A DNA stretch of 64,000 nucleotides, from contig JAKZAN010000004.1 of the NCBI GenBank assembly GCA_023053545.1, positions 1,426,001 to 1,490,000 on the forward strand, written 5' to 3'. The notes below the pieces were generated by a model, which saw only the letters and a program-made list of their open reading frames with translations, did not search any database and was not told where the DNA came from. The position numbers were made by a program, and so were the translations under genes. Shown here one piece after another: positions 42,601 through 53,114 of this stretch (the first letter of the stretch is position 1; every line of letters starts with the position of its first letter). Source of the DNA: Lepidurus packardi (taxonomy: Eukaryota > Arthropoda > Branchiopoda > Notostraca > Triopsidae).

Positions 42601-45600
42601 ACAATAATTCACTTAAACAATAACTTAAATAACAGTAACAATAATTTACGTAAAGTTTCAATTGATCCTATAATGTATGAAACGTTCATTAATAAATGTA
42701 ATTAAAATCGACTTATTAATACCCTAATTTAATAAAGAATCGATATGAAATAAGTTTGAAAAAAACTTAGAACTTTAACACTTTCACCGAATCAACTTAA
42801 TGACTTAAATAAAAATACCCTAATTTAATAAGATAAATTTGGAACTTGAACACCTTCACTGTATTAACTTAATGACTTAAATACAGTAGATGCCGCTTAC
42901 TGTGATCACTGGTTATTAGAATCGGCTTATTGTGATCACTGGTTATTTTAATCGGTTACTAGAATCACACTTTCGGATATTGAAATCAATTGCAAAATAA
43001 TCTTCACATGTACAGTAACAAAACTGTAGTAGTGATTGCTAACTGGACTTTGCATTTTGACTAATGACATCGTTTTGAGCAATCCTGGCATTTCCAGCCT
43101 TCTGCTACGTTTAGGGGAAATCCCTTCTAAACTCCCCAGTCAATTAAATGAGCAGGTTATTCAACTGAATGGCCAATTGCTTTAATTGACTGGGAAAATT
43201 AGAAGGGCTATAGTGTTGAGAACCTTACCTATGCGTAGGAGCAGGTTTCAAAGTTGCGTTTTAGGTGTGTGGTTATATAAAAATGGCGACGAACACGAAA
43301 AGAGTTGATTTAAACGTAAAAGAGAAGTTGCGGCTCATTGAAACTAATTACAAGTTAAATTTAAAAGATTTGCCACAGCGCAAAAAAATCGTTACGAAAT
43401 AAATGATAGTGTAGTGAATCTAGAAAAAGGAAACGTGTGGGAAAGTGTCAAGTAGACGATCGTTTGTTTCTTTGGTTTAAACAAGCCAGTTCGTTTCACA
43501 TGCCGACTAAGCGTAGCATTCTACTGCGCATTTCCGATTGTTAGAATCTCCGCATAATAGAATCAATATTCCTTTGACAAACGTGATCACAATACGCGGA
43601 ATCTACTATACCTTAATACCTTCACTCATTCAACTTAATTACTTTAAAAAATCGATTTTTTAGCAATGTAATACCTTAAATTGTCTTATAGATAATTACC
43701 AAATAATTGATTAAAAGTAAAAAAAATCCAAAAAATTCCTTACGTGAAGTATCGTCGTTTCATAGATGCGTTGACCATTGACATAAGTATCGGCTTGGCG
43801 ACTGCAAGGCGTCAAAGTAATAATACCCTCCGTGTGAGCGATGACACAATGACGTGCTTGGATCTCGGCGCCAAACAATGTAAGTGATTGTCCTTGTAAG
43901 GATCGTTCCGAGCCCACTTCTGTCACATTAGGTTGCAACACATGACGTTGGGCTTGATTCTGCCGTACCTCCGATCCATCTAAACAACAACAACAAAAAT
44001 ATTCATTACAAAAATAGTCGCTACCAAAAATAAGTTTTTAAAAAAGGTAAAAATTATTATTCACTACAAAAAAAATAAAAGCTTAAGAAAATCAGAACCA
44101 AAAAATAGAACATAAAAAAACAACAGAAGCTATTTACTACCCAAAATCATGGCAATTAGATAAAAAAAAGTGCCATAATGAATCTAATAATATAATAGTC
44201 TAAATGACAACCTAATAAACATACCATACTAATTAACGATACAAGTTAAAATTGAAAATTAATTTTAATCAATTTTTCTCTGTTATACCCAGATTCAGTT
44301 CCAATAAATAAGGCAACCGATCCGCGGAATCCATCACGGATTCATTTTCCAATCCATTTCGCGAACTGGCTCCACTTCCGGCACCTGTTCCGGGCTTTTT
44401 CTTCCGTCGACGAGACGCGTGTTCTGCCGGACGTCTTCGCACGTGGAACATCAGTGGACCTGTCAAATAACAACAACAATTGATTGATGAAACGCTTCGA
44501 TCTCAACTTCAATCTCTTTTTTGTTACTAAAATCCACGCTCAAACTTCCAAACTATCCGAGATTGGACCGAGTTAGTCGGAATCTTGGCGATAAATCAAT
44601 ACCGTACCTCCCCCCCCCCCCCCCCGTTCAATTACCTAAAAATGACAACTATTTCCCCACCCCCTTTAAAATTTTACCCAATAAAACCTCCACTTCTGTC
44701 CGACAACGTGTCCGATGGGTATTAAAAGACCACATGCCAATCATGGCTTGCTGATACTAGTCATGCTGAAAAGGGGGAGCAAGAGCCAGATAACCACTAG
44801 ATTGCAGGTGCAAAAGGGGGTGCAAACTGGGAAGGGCGAAGCCAAGGTAACTGGAAGTAAAACACGTTCTCTAGTATGGTATATAACGTCTTTGGCCTGC
44901 TTCCCCCGCCTCTTGCGCTTTTCGAAGCACGTTGCCTAGCGACGCCGATTGTTGTCTTTTACGACGCGACTTGAACCCATCTCAAGTATACTCGTTAGTA
45001 GGGGGGAGCATACAAAACAAGGCCTCGCCACTAGAGAAAAGCGTGTTCCCATGCATAGCAACAAAAAAACAGTAAAAGCCACTAAAAGGTCATAAAAAAG
45101 ACCCAAATTGACTCAAAGAATTGAAAGTTTAGTGAAAAAAAAAAATTGAATTCTAACGAAACAAAATGACTGAAACTAGGTTAAAAAAAACACGCGATTT
45201 GAAAGATTTTTTTTCTACCATCTAACCAGGAGCAAAAAATACATAGCTACATAATACTAATTAGCGTCATTAGGATTTTTAATGAAAGAGTTAGATTTTT
45301 CCATATTTTTTTTTATGAAAGCCCCTCCACTTTGAGCTCATTAATACGGGAATGGGACTCTATGGATAAACGAGAGAGGCTTTTCCCAAGTTGAAAGGAA
45401 GGCTGAGACTAAGATTGAGATCTGTGAAGGGTAATCAAGGGTAAATCTAATCTAACCAATTAACCCATTTACCTTGGGACGGAGGATGATTCATTAGAAT
45501 GGAAAGGGGGCATTCATCGTCATCCAATATGTACTCGCGTTCTCCTGAGAATTTATCAGGGCTTTCGGATCCATTACTTGCCATAACCTACATCAACCCC

Positions 45601-48009
45601 GCCCAAAAAAGTTTGTACAAATTTAATAAATACCAAAAAATAATGAGAAAAGGAGAAAAAAATGGCGTTTTGTCTTAAAAGGGAATAAAATAATACAAAG
45701 TTTCATTTAAACCTGGACTAAACAGTAGTTCTGGGGATCTTCTCTCAACAATCCATATTTATCGAGCATTTCCCGGACGACAAAAGCGGCATTATCGCGG
45801 ACGGATAAGAGTAACGTTTTGTAAGGCACGTCTTTACACAAGGATTCGCCGTAAATCTTCAAAGTTCCACCAGTATCAGGCCCACCGTCTTTGCTTCGAA
45901 AAGCTTGTAATTTCTTTTCCAGTTTTTGCTGACGACGACGACGCATCACTGCTTCGGGATTGGAAATTGAGCGCGTGAAACTCGTCTCCGGCAATTCTAA
46001 AATAAACCAATAAAAATAAACCCATCCATTATTGATCTCCCAAGGCCTACGACGTCATTAGTAACATAATTCAACAAAACAAGTCCTACAGAACAATTTT
46101 TGAAAAATATTTTCTAAAAATGTTCCACATTTTTCTCGCACATTTTACTTAGTTCTCTAAATTGGTATTCCGAAAACCTGACTAAAAATTATCTAACATG
46201 CTACAAAACATTAGAAATCAATGTTCCAAAGTAATTTTTACAAATATCATACAAAATATGTTTATACACTAAATTGGATCGACTAATACACTAAGTTATA
46301 CCAAATTATGAAATCAACTTGCTTTACCAAGTAATTAAAAAATAATATGCACTCCTATGACCGCTACTTGAATAATACTTGGAAAAAAAAACATTTACCT
46401 GTATAGAGTTTTTCCGCTACGCTGACGTCATTCTCGTCATGGGTTCCGGACCCGGAACGCATTCTCCGCAACCGTTCCTGCTTCTTGACCTGTCTCTTTT
46501 CACGTTTGGATAACTTTCGGCGAAAACTGCTCTCTTCCGGTGGTTGCAAGGCTGGTAGCTACAAAAATGACATGTTTTGTATTGTTAGGGTCACGCAACA
46601 ACGGCCTTTTCTTTACGTAGTAAGTTTTCACTCCAGAATGTCGCAGTATTTTTAATTATTTTTTTTTAGATTTTTTACCGTGCTTTTTTCGTCAACTCGA
46701 CGCAACAGGAATCGTCCTTCTCGGTCGTCTTTATGCCAATTCAACTGAACCAATAATGGTTTTTCATCTGGACTCAACCTTCTCTCCTCTGCTTAAAATA
46801 GAAAAAATAACATAAAAATAAGTCATTAGATATACATTACGCATCTTCACGATTCTACACTACACTTTTTATTTATCTTTATTTAATTACTTAGTCTGTT
46901 ATGTAGTTTCTTTACTAATTACCAGCAATAAGCCTAATAGTATTCGAATTAACTAAAAAAGAGCATCTAAGCATCTTTTAATATTGCATCTAAGGCTTAA
47001 GCCTGTTACGGTCCTTCGATTTCTACGTAATAAAAACGTTAGGGGAAGGAGTTACGCATGCAAATTAAAGCTTGAATAGTGCTAATGATCACCTACTTAC
47101 ACTTTTGCTAAATATCAGTATTAGATAGGGTAGTTTATTGGATTAGACAGAGTATTAGATAGTTTATTAGATAGAGTATAGAGTATTAGTTTATTAGACA
47201 GAGTATTAGATAGGGTAGTTTCTATATTACTGTCCAAGTCACAAGTTCGCATGGGCAAGGTTCCCCTCCCCGCCCGTCAGAGGAGCGTTCGCCAGTTTTA
47301 GCGCGCAAAAAAAGCATTTCCCTGTTGCCAACAGTGAACTCATGAGTATGGTAACAGTGGACGAAGTGGCATTCTGATTGGACGGGGTACCCTCCCCATG
47401 TAAACTTGGATAGGATACTACAGTACATAAGAAAACGTACCTTTTTTTCTGGGCAGAACTTATTTTTATTTTATTTACTATTTTTGAGTACTTATTTTGA
47501 TTCGTTTCCTACTTATTCTACTAGTTATTTTACTTAGTACTAATTATATTATTCTAGTATGTATTTGACTCGACTTTATTTCACGATTCGTGTCATTAAT
47601 TAATCAATATTGTCTCAGTTCATTATTTGTTTTGTTTTCTTTTTACCTCCGTTCGGATGAATTTCATACAAGGCATATTCCGGGACGTAGAGCATTTTCA
47701 TATCTGGACGAAATTTCTCGATCAAGGTTTCCACTACAGCTTGAGTGGAAGCTGTGGACGAAACACGAACACATTTTGTAGCTATTTTCTGCCCCGAGTC
47801 TTGAAAATAGAACCGCATAACGCCATGGAATTCCAAATCCTTTAATGAAAAAAAAAATGTATTCTTTCTTGGAAATGTTTATTTCTAAGTCTTATTACCT
47901 GATTGGGCTCGGATAAGGAAAACAAATCAAGTCGATTGGCATTCCATTGGCCTATAATTTGTTTTAAGGCTTCGCAGTCGCGTACTTTACGCGATTCCTC
48001 GCTGTCCAT
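33690..48009 (-). CDS. cno: afadin / Canoe, junction-actin scaffold
   Basis: Scaffold linking nectin/cadherin junctions and Rap1 to actin. There are 29 coding exons (high to low): 48009-47899, 47839-47647, 46791-46679, 46558-46399, 45996-45713, 45587-45473, 44459-44289, 43979-43744, 42490-42360, 42223-42128, 42006-41478, 41068-40754, 40652-40503, 40203-39949, 39853-39734, 39423-39358, 39286-39213, 39126-39008, 38235-38023, 37872-37780, 37692-37281, 36339-36243, 36161-36012, 35932-35720, 35597-35247, 34729-34517, 34439-34143, 34081-33978, 33915-33690. Together they give 1868 residues, all in frame. Domains: RA1 (38-134, LEFHGVMRFYFQD), RA2 (about 237-320, after MPETSFTRSISNPE), FHA (about 375-485), DIL (about 590-850, FWMANASELLHFL, NAALTIQLFSQLFH, AERQGLELAADCHL), PDZ (about 973-1062, MGLSIVAAR), then a Pro-rich, Glu/Arg coiled-coil tail and a C-terminal actin-binding segment. 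The gene is intact. Confidence 0.96.
36340..37280. other. canoe intron 21
   Basis: A 941-bp intron. It contains GGCTTCCATATAGCTTAGCT at 36466-36485 (end of the CTTAGCT repeat family), a (TG)7 run near 36672 and a CCAACAATGAAAA motif near 36972. No exon is seen. Confidence 0.5.
38452..38953. repeat. foldback repeat in canoe intron 18
   Basis: Two direct copies of GGTACCGCA..ACCGACTTGGGTCAGCCC..TTGTAGCGTTACTCCGGC lie at about 38450-38528 and 38538-38604. An inverted copy (AAGCCGGAGTAACGCTACAA, CCTGACCCAAGTTGGTTTCG) lies at about 38894-38945. Related arms occur in XPO5 intron 7, so the family is dispersed. Confidence 0.7.
41160..41345 (+). repeat. degenerate ~33-bp tandem repeat in canoe intron 11
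   Basis: Units of the form AATCAACCAAATTTAAAAAA..(C)ACTAAATTT are repeated about five times, following a (TAA)n microsatellite at about 41087-41110. Confidence 0.6.
42884..43608 (+). mobile_element. pogo/Tigger-like DNA transposon, decayed
   Basis: A 725-bp element in canoe intron 8, flanked by TA dinucleotides (42882-42883 and 43609-43610). The left end CAGTAGATGCCGCTTACTGT, followed by GATCAC, is matched in inverse by GTGATCACAATACGCGGAAT, followed by CTACTA. This is the CAGTAGA.CCGCTTA terminus typical of the pogo/Tigger branch of Tc1-mariner, which duplicates TA. The interior retains two DNA-binding fragments of a CENP-B-like transposase, listed separately. The DDE catalytic domain is missing, so it is non-autonomous. 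An internal palindrome, CCAGTCAATTAAA/TTTAATTGACTGG, lies at 43136-43193. Confidence 0.85.
43283..43510 (+). pseudogene. remnant of pogo/Tigger transposase N-terminus
   Basis: The frame from ATG at 43283 to TAA at 43402 encodes 39 residues, MATNTKRVDLNVKEKLRLIE..., matching the CENP-B/Tigger N-terminal helix-turn-helix. After a frame disruption, about 43449-43530 reads DDRLFLWFKQASSFHMPTKR, matching the second CENP-B-type DNA-binding domain (typical 'LLLWFKQARSxxIPISG'). Stops and frame changes separate the two, and the DDE domain is absent. Confidence 0.75.
46996..47425. repeat. canoe intron 2 repeats
   Basis: 46996-47055 resembles the short repeat at 29630. 47118-47220 is a minisatellite of TTAGATAG.GTA / GTTTATTAGA-type units. 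47268-47425 is the second copy of the dispersed repeat at 19340. No exon lies here. Confidence 0.6.
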
Positions 48010-49812
48010 CGTTAATTTTCCGTCTTTTGGATAGCGCGAGCACAAAGGCAGAAAGTCAGCTTACACTGGACTTGGACGGCAGATCGAATAAGTTGCAAAG
48101 GCACTCGACTATAGCACGACGGGGTTGTTTGAAATAGCTTTTTATAGCAAAAGTGGGGGGGGGAACCAGATTACTATCCACTACCTGGAACACAAAAACA
48201 TATATTGTGTGATAAGGGACAGCAAGAGTTACCCTCCAAATATTGATTTTATTGTGCCTGTCCCCTCCCACCCCTTCAACAAACAAAAAATAAAAAGGCC
48301 TAATAGTATCGTATTTGTCTTCCTTTTTTGTAATAAAAAGGAACGCAAGTTAAAGCTTGTTTCACTTAATGTAAACCAATTGCGTAATTCCTCTTTCCAA
48401 ACAAGTCCATTCTTCTCAATCGTATAATACAATTTTAAAAGTAGAATTTCTGTTTTGTAAGTCGTTTTAAGATTATAATAATTATAAAAAATTACCATAA
48501 GAAAAAATTAAATAATTAAAACTATTAAACAATTTAATTTCATAACATTAAAAAATTCCGTTATCATTAAACAAATTGCAAATTGCATTTAAAATTAAAG
48601 AATGCTTAGTATTAGGAATAAGTTAAGAATTATGAAAAGTGTACAATTATGCTCAGCTTAATTAAAGGCTTCACTTATCACACTACATTGTCGGGAAGAC
48701 GTTTTAACACTTCCTGGGCGTTTGGCCCTAACACCCTTCCTTTTACTATTCAGGGACAAAAAAACTTACAAGACCAATTTTTTTTTTTTTTTTTACAAAA
48801 TATAGACTTGAGAATGTGGACGCGAGAAATTCCACATGTTCCTTTCCTTGTAAGTTTAATTAGTGAGATTAGGTTACAATTCGCCTCAGCTGTGAGATAC
48901 GAGAGACCTGAGGAGGAAATGAGCTGTACCAAGCGGTTTTTTTAATAAGTGTGTGTCCACAATACGAAACCCACGCCACAATGTTGTAACCTTATATTCG
49001 ATTCTTTTGCTTTGGGCTTGTCTAATATTACAATAAAAAGAAAACAAAGTGTTTCCTTATAGGCAAACCTTCTAAACTAAACAGTCTCTAGTTACTTTAG
49101 CTGTATATGGCGGCTTACAAAACACAAACACGAGAACTATTCGCTCCCCAAATCTCCATTCATTCTAAAATAAATAAACAAAGTAAGCGTCACATTCTAC
49201 GGGCATTTTTTAAAAATAGTTGGTGATTATGTTGGAAAGGAAGGATGCCTAATGTATGCTGAAAAGCGGAACTGTTGGATTAAAAAAAGACGAAGACGCC
49301 ATCCCAAGCTGACCTATACTACACCCACTTTCTTCACTTTACAGTTAGCATTACAAATTTAGATGCTAATTACATGCAAATAAGGTGCGTTTACCTATAC
49401 TCGAATGTCAGACACATAATCCTTAATAAACAGCACATGTCACTCACAAAACCATTCCAATTTATTAAGCTTCCTTGTTGCTTGTTATTTAAAACGCATA
49501 AACACGGGAAACCAAACCAAGCAACTGTCAACCAAGGGCTTAAGAGTAACGGAAAAGGTAAATAGCACGGCAACCGTGACTATGCTATGTGGAAACTGAA
49601 AACCTAGTACCACAGCGCCCTTACCTGGAGCGGATGTTTCAAACGTTGCTATATAATGCCTATGCCTGTCATGCTCGGCAACATTCTGCCCGCTTGTGGC
49701 GCTGCAAACCTGGATTCCTTTTTCCCCATCAGAAGAGCGAATGGCGAGCCAACGCACTGAACCGAGAAACAGCAGAAGACATCCACGAAGACGTCATACT
49801 TACGAAATTGCA
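48010..49812. other. canoe / torsin divergent upstream region
   Basis: Head-to-head spacer. On the minus strand an acceptor-like TTCCAG before 48184 could start a canoe 5' UTR exon covering 48010-48184. Toward torsin, TATATAAT at about 49650 is a possible TATA element. A poly(T) run lies at about 48779-48795. No other gene is supported. Confidence 0.35.
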
Positions 49813-51310
49813 ATGGCGCGACGGCTTTTTCTGTTACCAAAGCAAAACAAACGATGCGCACGGGAATTGTATTTGACTTTCCTTTTATTTTTATGTTTTA
49901 CTTCGGTTGCAGCAGAAAATAACTTGTGGCCCTGGATGAAAGATACTGTGCAGTCATTTAAATGTTCTATTACAGAATGTTGCGGACATCCATACGTGAA
50001 AACGTTAAATTCGCTATGTAAGAAGAAAGAACATAATTCTTCTCTTTAAAAAATAATTCTTCTCTTTTATTTATTTGAAAATAATTAACTATTTACATTT
50101 CTTAAATTTAGCTCTCGCGGAGAACCTCCAAAACGCAGTGTATGGTCAACACATTCTTCAGGAAGTCCTAGTCAAACAAATTTACGCTCATTTGAACGAT
50201 CCAGATCCGCCAAAAGCTTTGGTTCTAAGCTTGCATGGTTGGACTGGAGGCGGTAAAAACTTTGTGGCCAAAATTATTGCCGAATCTTTGTTCGAAAAAG
50301 GAATGAAAAGTTCATTTGTCCATCTATTTATCGGATCGCTCGATTTTCCTGGCGACAACCCCAGTTTGGCGGTAACTAGTTTATCATTCTGCGTTCTTTC
50401 CAACTGGAAATATAATTGGCGCAATATTTTACAAAACTTCTTTCCATAATTTCATTATGTTCCATAATTTCCAGAGGAAACTGCAGAAAAAGATCGAAGC
50501 CAGTGTCGCGGATTGCGAACGCTCCTTGTTCATATTTGATGAAGTAGACAAAATGCCTGTGGGCTTTTTAGACACGATTAAACCCTATGTAGATTACTAC
50601 AAGCACATCGACGGCGTTAACTATAGGTACTTTGAACAAGTAATCAAAACAAATGATTTAAAAGAAAATTAATTTCATTCCAGAAAAGCCATTTTTGTAC
50701 TCCTGAGCAATGCTGGAGGGAAAGCCATAACGCAATTTGTCTACCAGAAATGGACAGAAGGTGTGCCCCGAGCTGAGCTTAAATATGCAGATTTTGAAGA
50801 AATGGTTCAAAAGGGCATTTTTAATGAAGTGGGTACGTTCTATCCCTCGCTCACGCTTATTTTGGTATTAATATGTTGTAGTTTAGGCGGTTATCGGAAA
50901 ACTGCGCTGGTAGAGTACAATTTAATCACACTCTATGTGCCTTTCCTTCCTTTGGAGAAAAGTCACGTGAAAATGTGTGCCCGAGATGCCTTTCGCCGAA
51001 GATCGAAAGCAGACCAAGTAGATAAGATTGGTATAAAAGATAGATTTGAGGGAACCGAAAAAGATTGGCAGTAAGTTTATTCGCTTTTGATGAACAAACA
51101 TTTATTGATTAAGATACCTGAAATAATGCGTCTTTGAATGAAATAATGGCGTATTTACTTAGGACGGTAGCGGAGTCTTTAATCTATTGGCCTCCAGAAC
51201 ATCCAGTTTACTCGACTACGGGTTGCAAACGGGTTCAAGAGAAAGTCAATTTTCATTTGTCAGACTCCATTTTCGATACGGACGAGGTCAATAACCGACG
51301 AGAGCTTTAG
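49813..51310 (+). CDS. torsin (ER/nuclear-envelope AAA+ ATPase)
   Basis: AAA+ protein of the ER lumen and nuclear envelope that in animals depends on LAP1/LULL1-type cofactors. Exons: 49813-50017, 50112-50371, 50475-50626, 50684-50832, 50887-51070, 51163-51310 (365 residues, all GT-AG). A basic N-terminus and hydrophobic segment (about 21-33) form the signal sequence, followed by the torsin ECCG motif (residues 56-59). The Walker A motif GWTGGGKN spans 111-118 (usual torsin form GWTGTGKN) and keeps the family's Asn after Lys. Walker B is SLFIFDEVDKM at 172-182. The sensor-II motif GCK is at 337-339. I chose the ATG at 49813 because its context is good (GCAATGG) and it precedes the signal segment directly; in-frame ATGs at 49696 and 49741 are possible. 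Flies have a single torsin, and this is the only one in the window. Confidence 0.93.
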
Positions 51311-51360
51311 ATTTTTCTGTGGATCTTTACTTATGGAATGATTTATGTGATACTTTATGA

Positions 51361-51366
51361 AATAAA
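51361..51366 (+). terminator. torsin poly(A) signal
   Basis: AATAAA lies 51 bases after the stop codon. Confidence 0.75.
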
Positions 51367-53090
51367 CTGGGAAATTATACAAATTCATTGTGTGTTTTTA
51401 GTAATCTAGTGAATTGCATTAATTCACCCGTTGTCCTTTAGCGCCATCTAAGGGAAAATGACAAGAACTAATTTAGTAGTTGAACATTACAAATAATCCC
51501 CTGCTTCGCTCCGCCTTCATTTTTAGACAATGTGTTAGTGGGGCATCCTGGGAAGGAACCCTGGAAAGGAATCCTTGCAAGGAAGGGCCTAATGTTGTAA
51601 GTACCTGTACCAGGCACGTGGGAATAGTAACAGAAATGCGGCTTAGGGAACTATTTCTACCCCGCCCTTTTTAAAAAAGTAAACTAAGCCTATGATATTT
51701 CTGGATCTTGGAAATTTGAATAGCGCTTTTTGTATGCGGCCTCGAGTATTTTTCCTAAAAAAAAAAAAAAAAAAAAGAATCTGAAATGGCATAGAATCGT
51801 CGTCTCCTGCTTTCCCAATAGACGTCGCTGTCTATTTCTCGCGCTGTCTTTGGACCAAACAGGGATTTACATAATTATATTGGGAAGCGTGTGCTTAAGA
51901 AAGTGAATGTATATGATAGAATTTGCACTTTCATTGAGCCGATTACTTCTACAAAAATCCTCTTTTTAAAACTGTATCTCGAATTGCGAATTGCTTATAT
52001 AATTCCGAATTGAACGAATTGCCTCGATTTGCGTTTCAGCGTTCGCAATTCTCTGCTCGGTTCGCCTTACACGTTTTACTGGCGCCGTGGGTTTAGGTTT
52101 TGTTATGCTCCGTGAAAGCAGATCCTCGTCGAAAATAACCTCTCTTTTTTACCCTTCTTATTACCAAAATTCATTAGACAGTGATCAGACTAGTGAATTT
52201 CTCTGGACATGGCTGATTTCCCTGATCAGTCAAGTTGAAACCATCTCTGGTTCAGCCATTAATTTATCCATGCAATTTATTCTTGGGCACTTGGGACGTT
52301 GGGTAACTTGGGTGGGGATGTGTGTTGTGTTGTTGAGCGGTGAACCAGTTTATTTTTAGCATTATCAACAACTCCTCAAGGTAAAAACTCTTCTGTAATT
52401 TTCTCCAATCTACTAATCCTTCTTCTTTACTGTTCTAATATATTTTAATCCATTTTCTTTTCTTATTATTTCGTTTATAATTCATCCAATATTCGAAAAG
52501 TAATAATAATAGACAAATAAGCACGCTTCTAATATCTTTGCGGGTGGTGAAGTCTTCTTTTTTATTCTGTCATTGACGCCAAAAAGATCAAGAAAACACG
52601 CCCCAACGTATTTCGTGATTTGAAAAAGGATAATGGCCCCTGCTCCTTGTTATACCCTTTTGCCCTTATTTGGCAGTTATCTTTTGCCCTCAACATACTT
52701 TCTCACCGGTTCTTTAACCGTAAAAGGCATCTGGTTTCATTTACCTGACTTCAAAGCTCGGCGTTCTCATTAATTATTGGTTGTTTTAAAGCAAAATCTC
52801 CTATTTTCGTAGTTTTTCTCTTTTTATGCGTTCGGTAGTAAAGAAACTAGCTTTTCAAAGTTTTTTCTACGTTCTGACGAAAGGTATGCATGAGTAATAT
52901 TTTTCAGAGTCCGTCTTGGGCGATTAGTCAGCGAGGTTTGAATAACATACGTGTTGGCACGCTTTCTAGTGCCAAAAAATGCCTCACATTTGCTCACGTT
53001 TTTTTCGTTTTTTTTTTGTTGGTTTTTCGTTTTTTTTTTCTTTTGGTTTTTCGTTTTGCCGCGATAATTATTTTCCTTTCTTTTTTTCAG
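51367..53090. other. torsin-Mical spacer
   Basis: No supported protein. It must include upstream non-coding exon(s) of Mical, because a strong acceptor (TTTTTTTCAG at 53081-53090) precedes the first coding exon by 24 bases. A poly(A) run lies at about 51759-51776. Confidence 0.45.
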
Positions 53091-53114
53091 GAGCCGGACT
53101 AATTAAAAACGAAC

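Noticed and set aside
48056-48286. Minus-strand frame just upstream of canoe's ATG
   Set aside because: Ends in a stop before the canoe start and has no domain; better explained as 5' UTR exon and intron.
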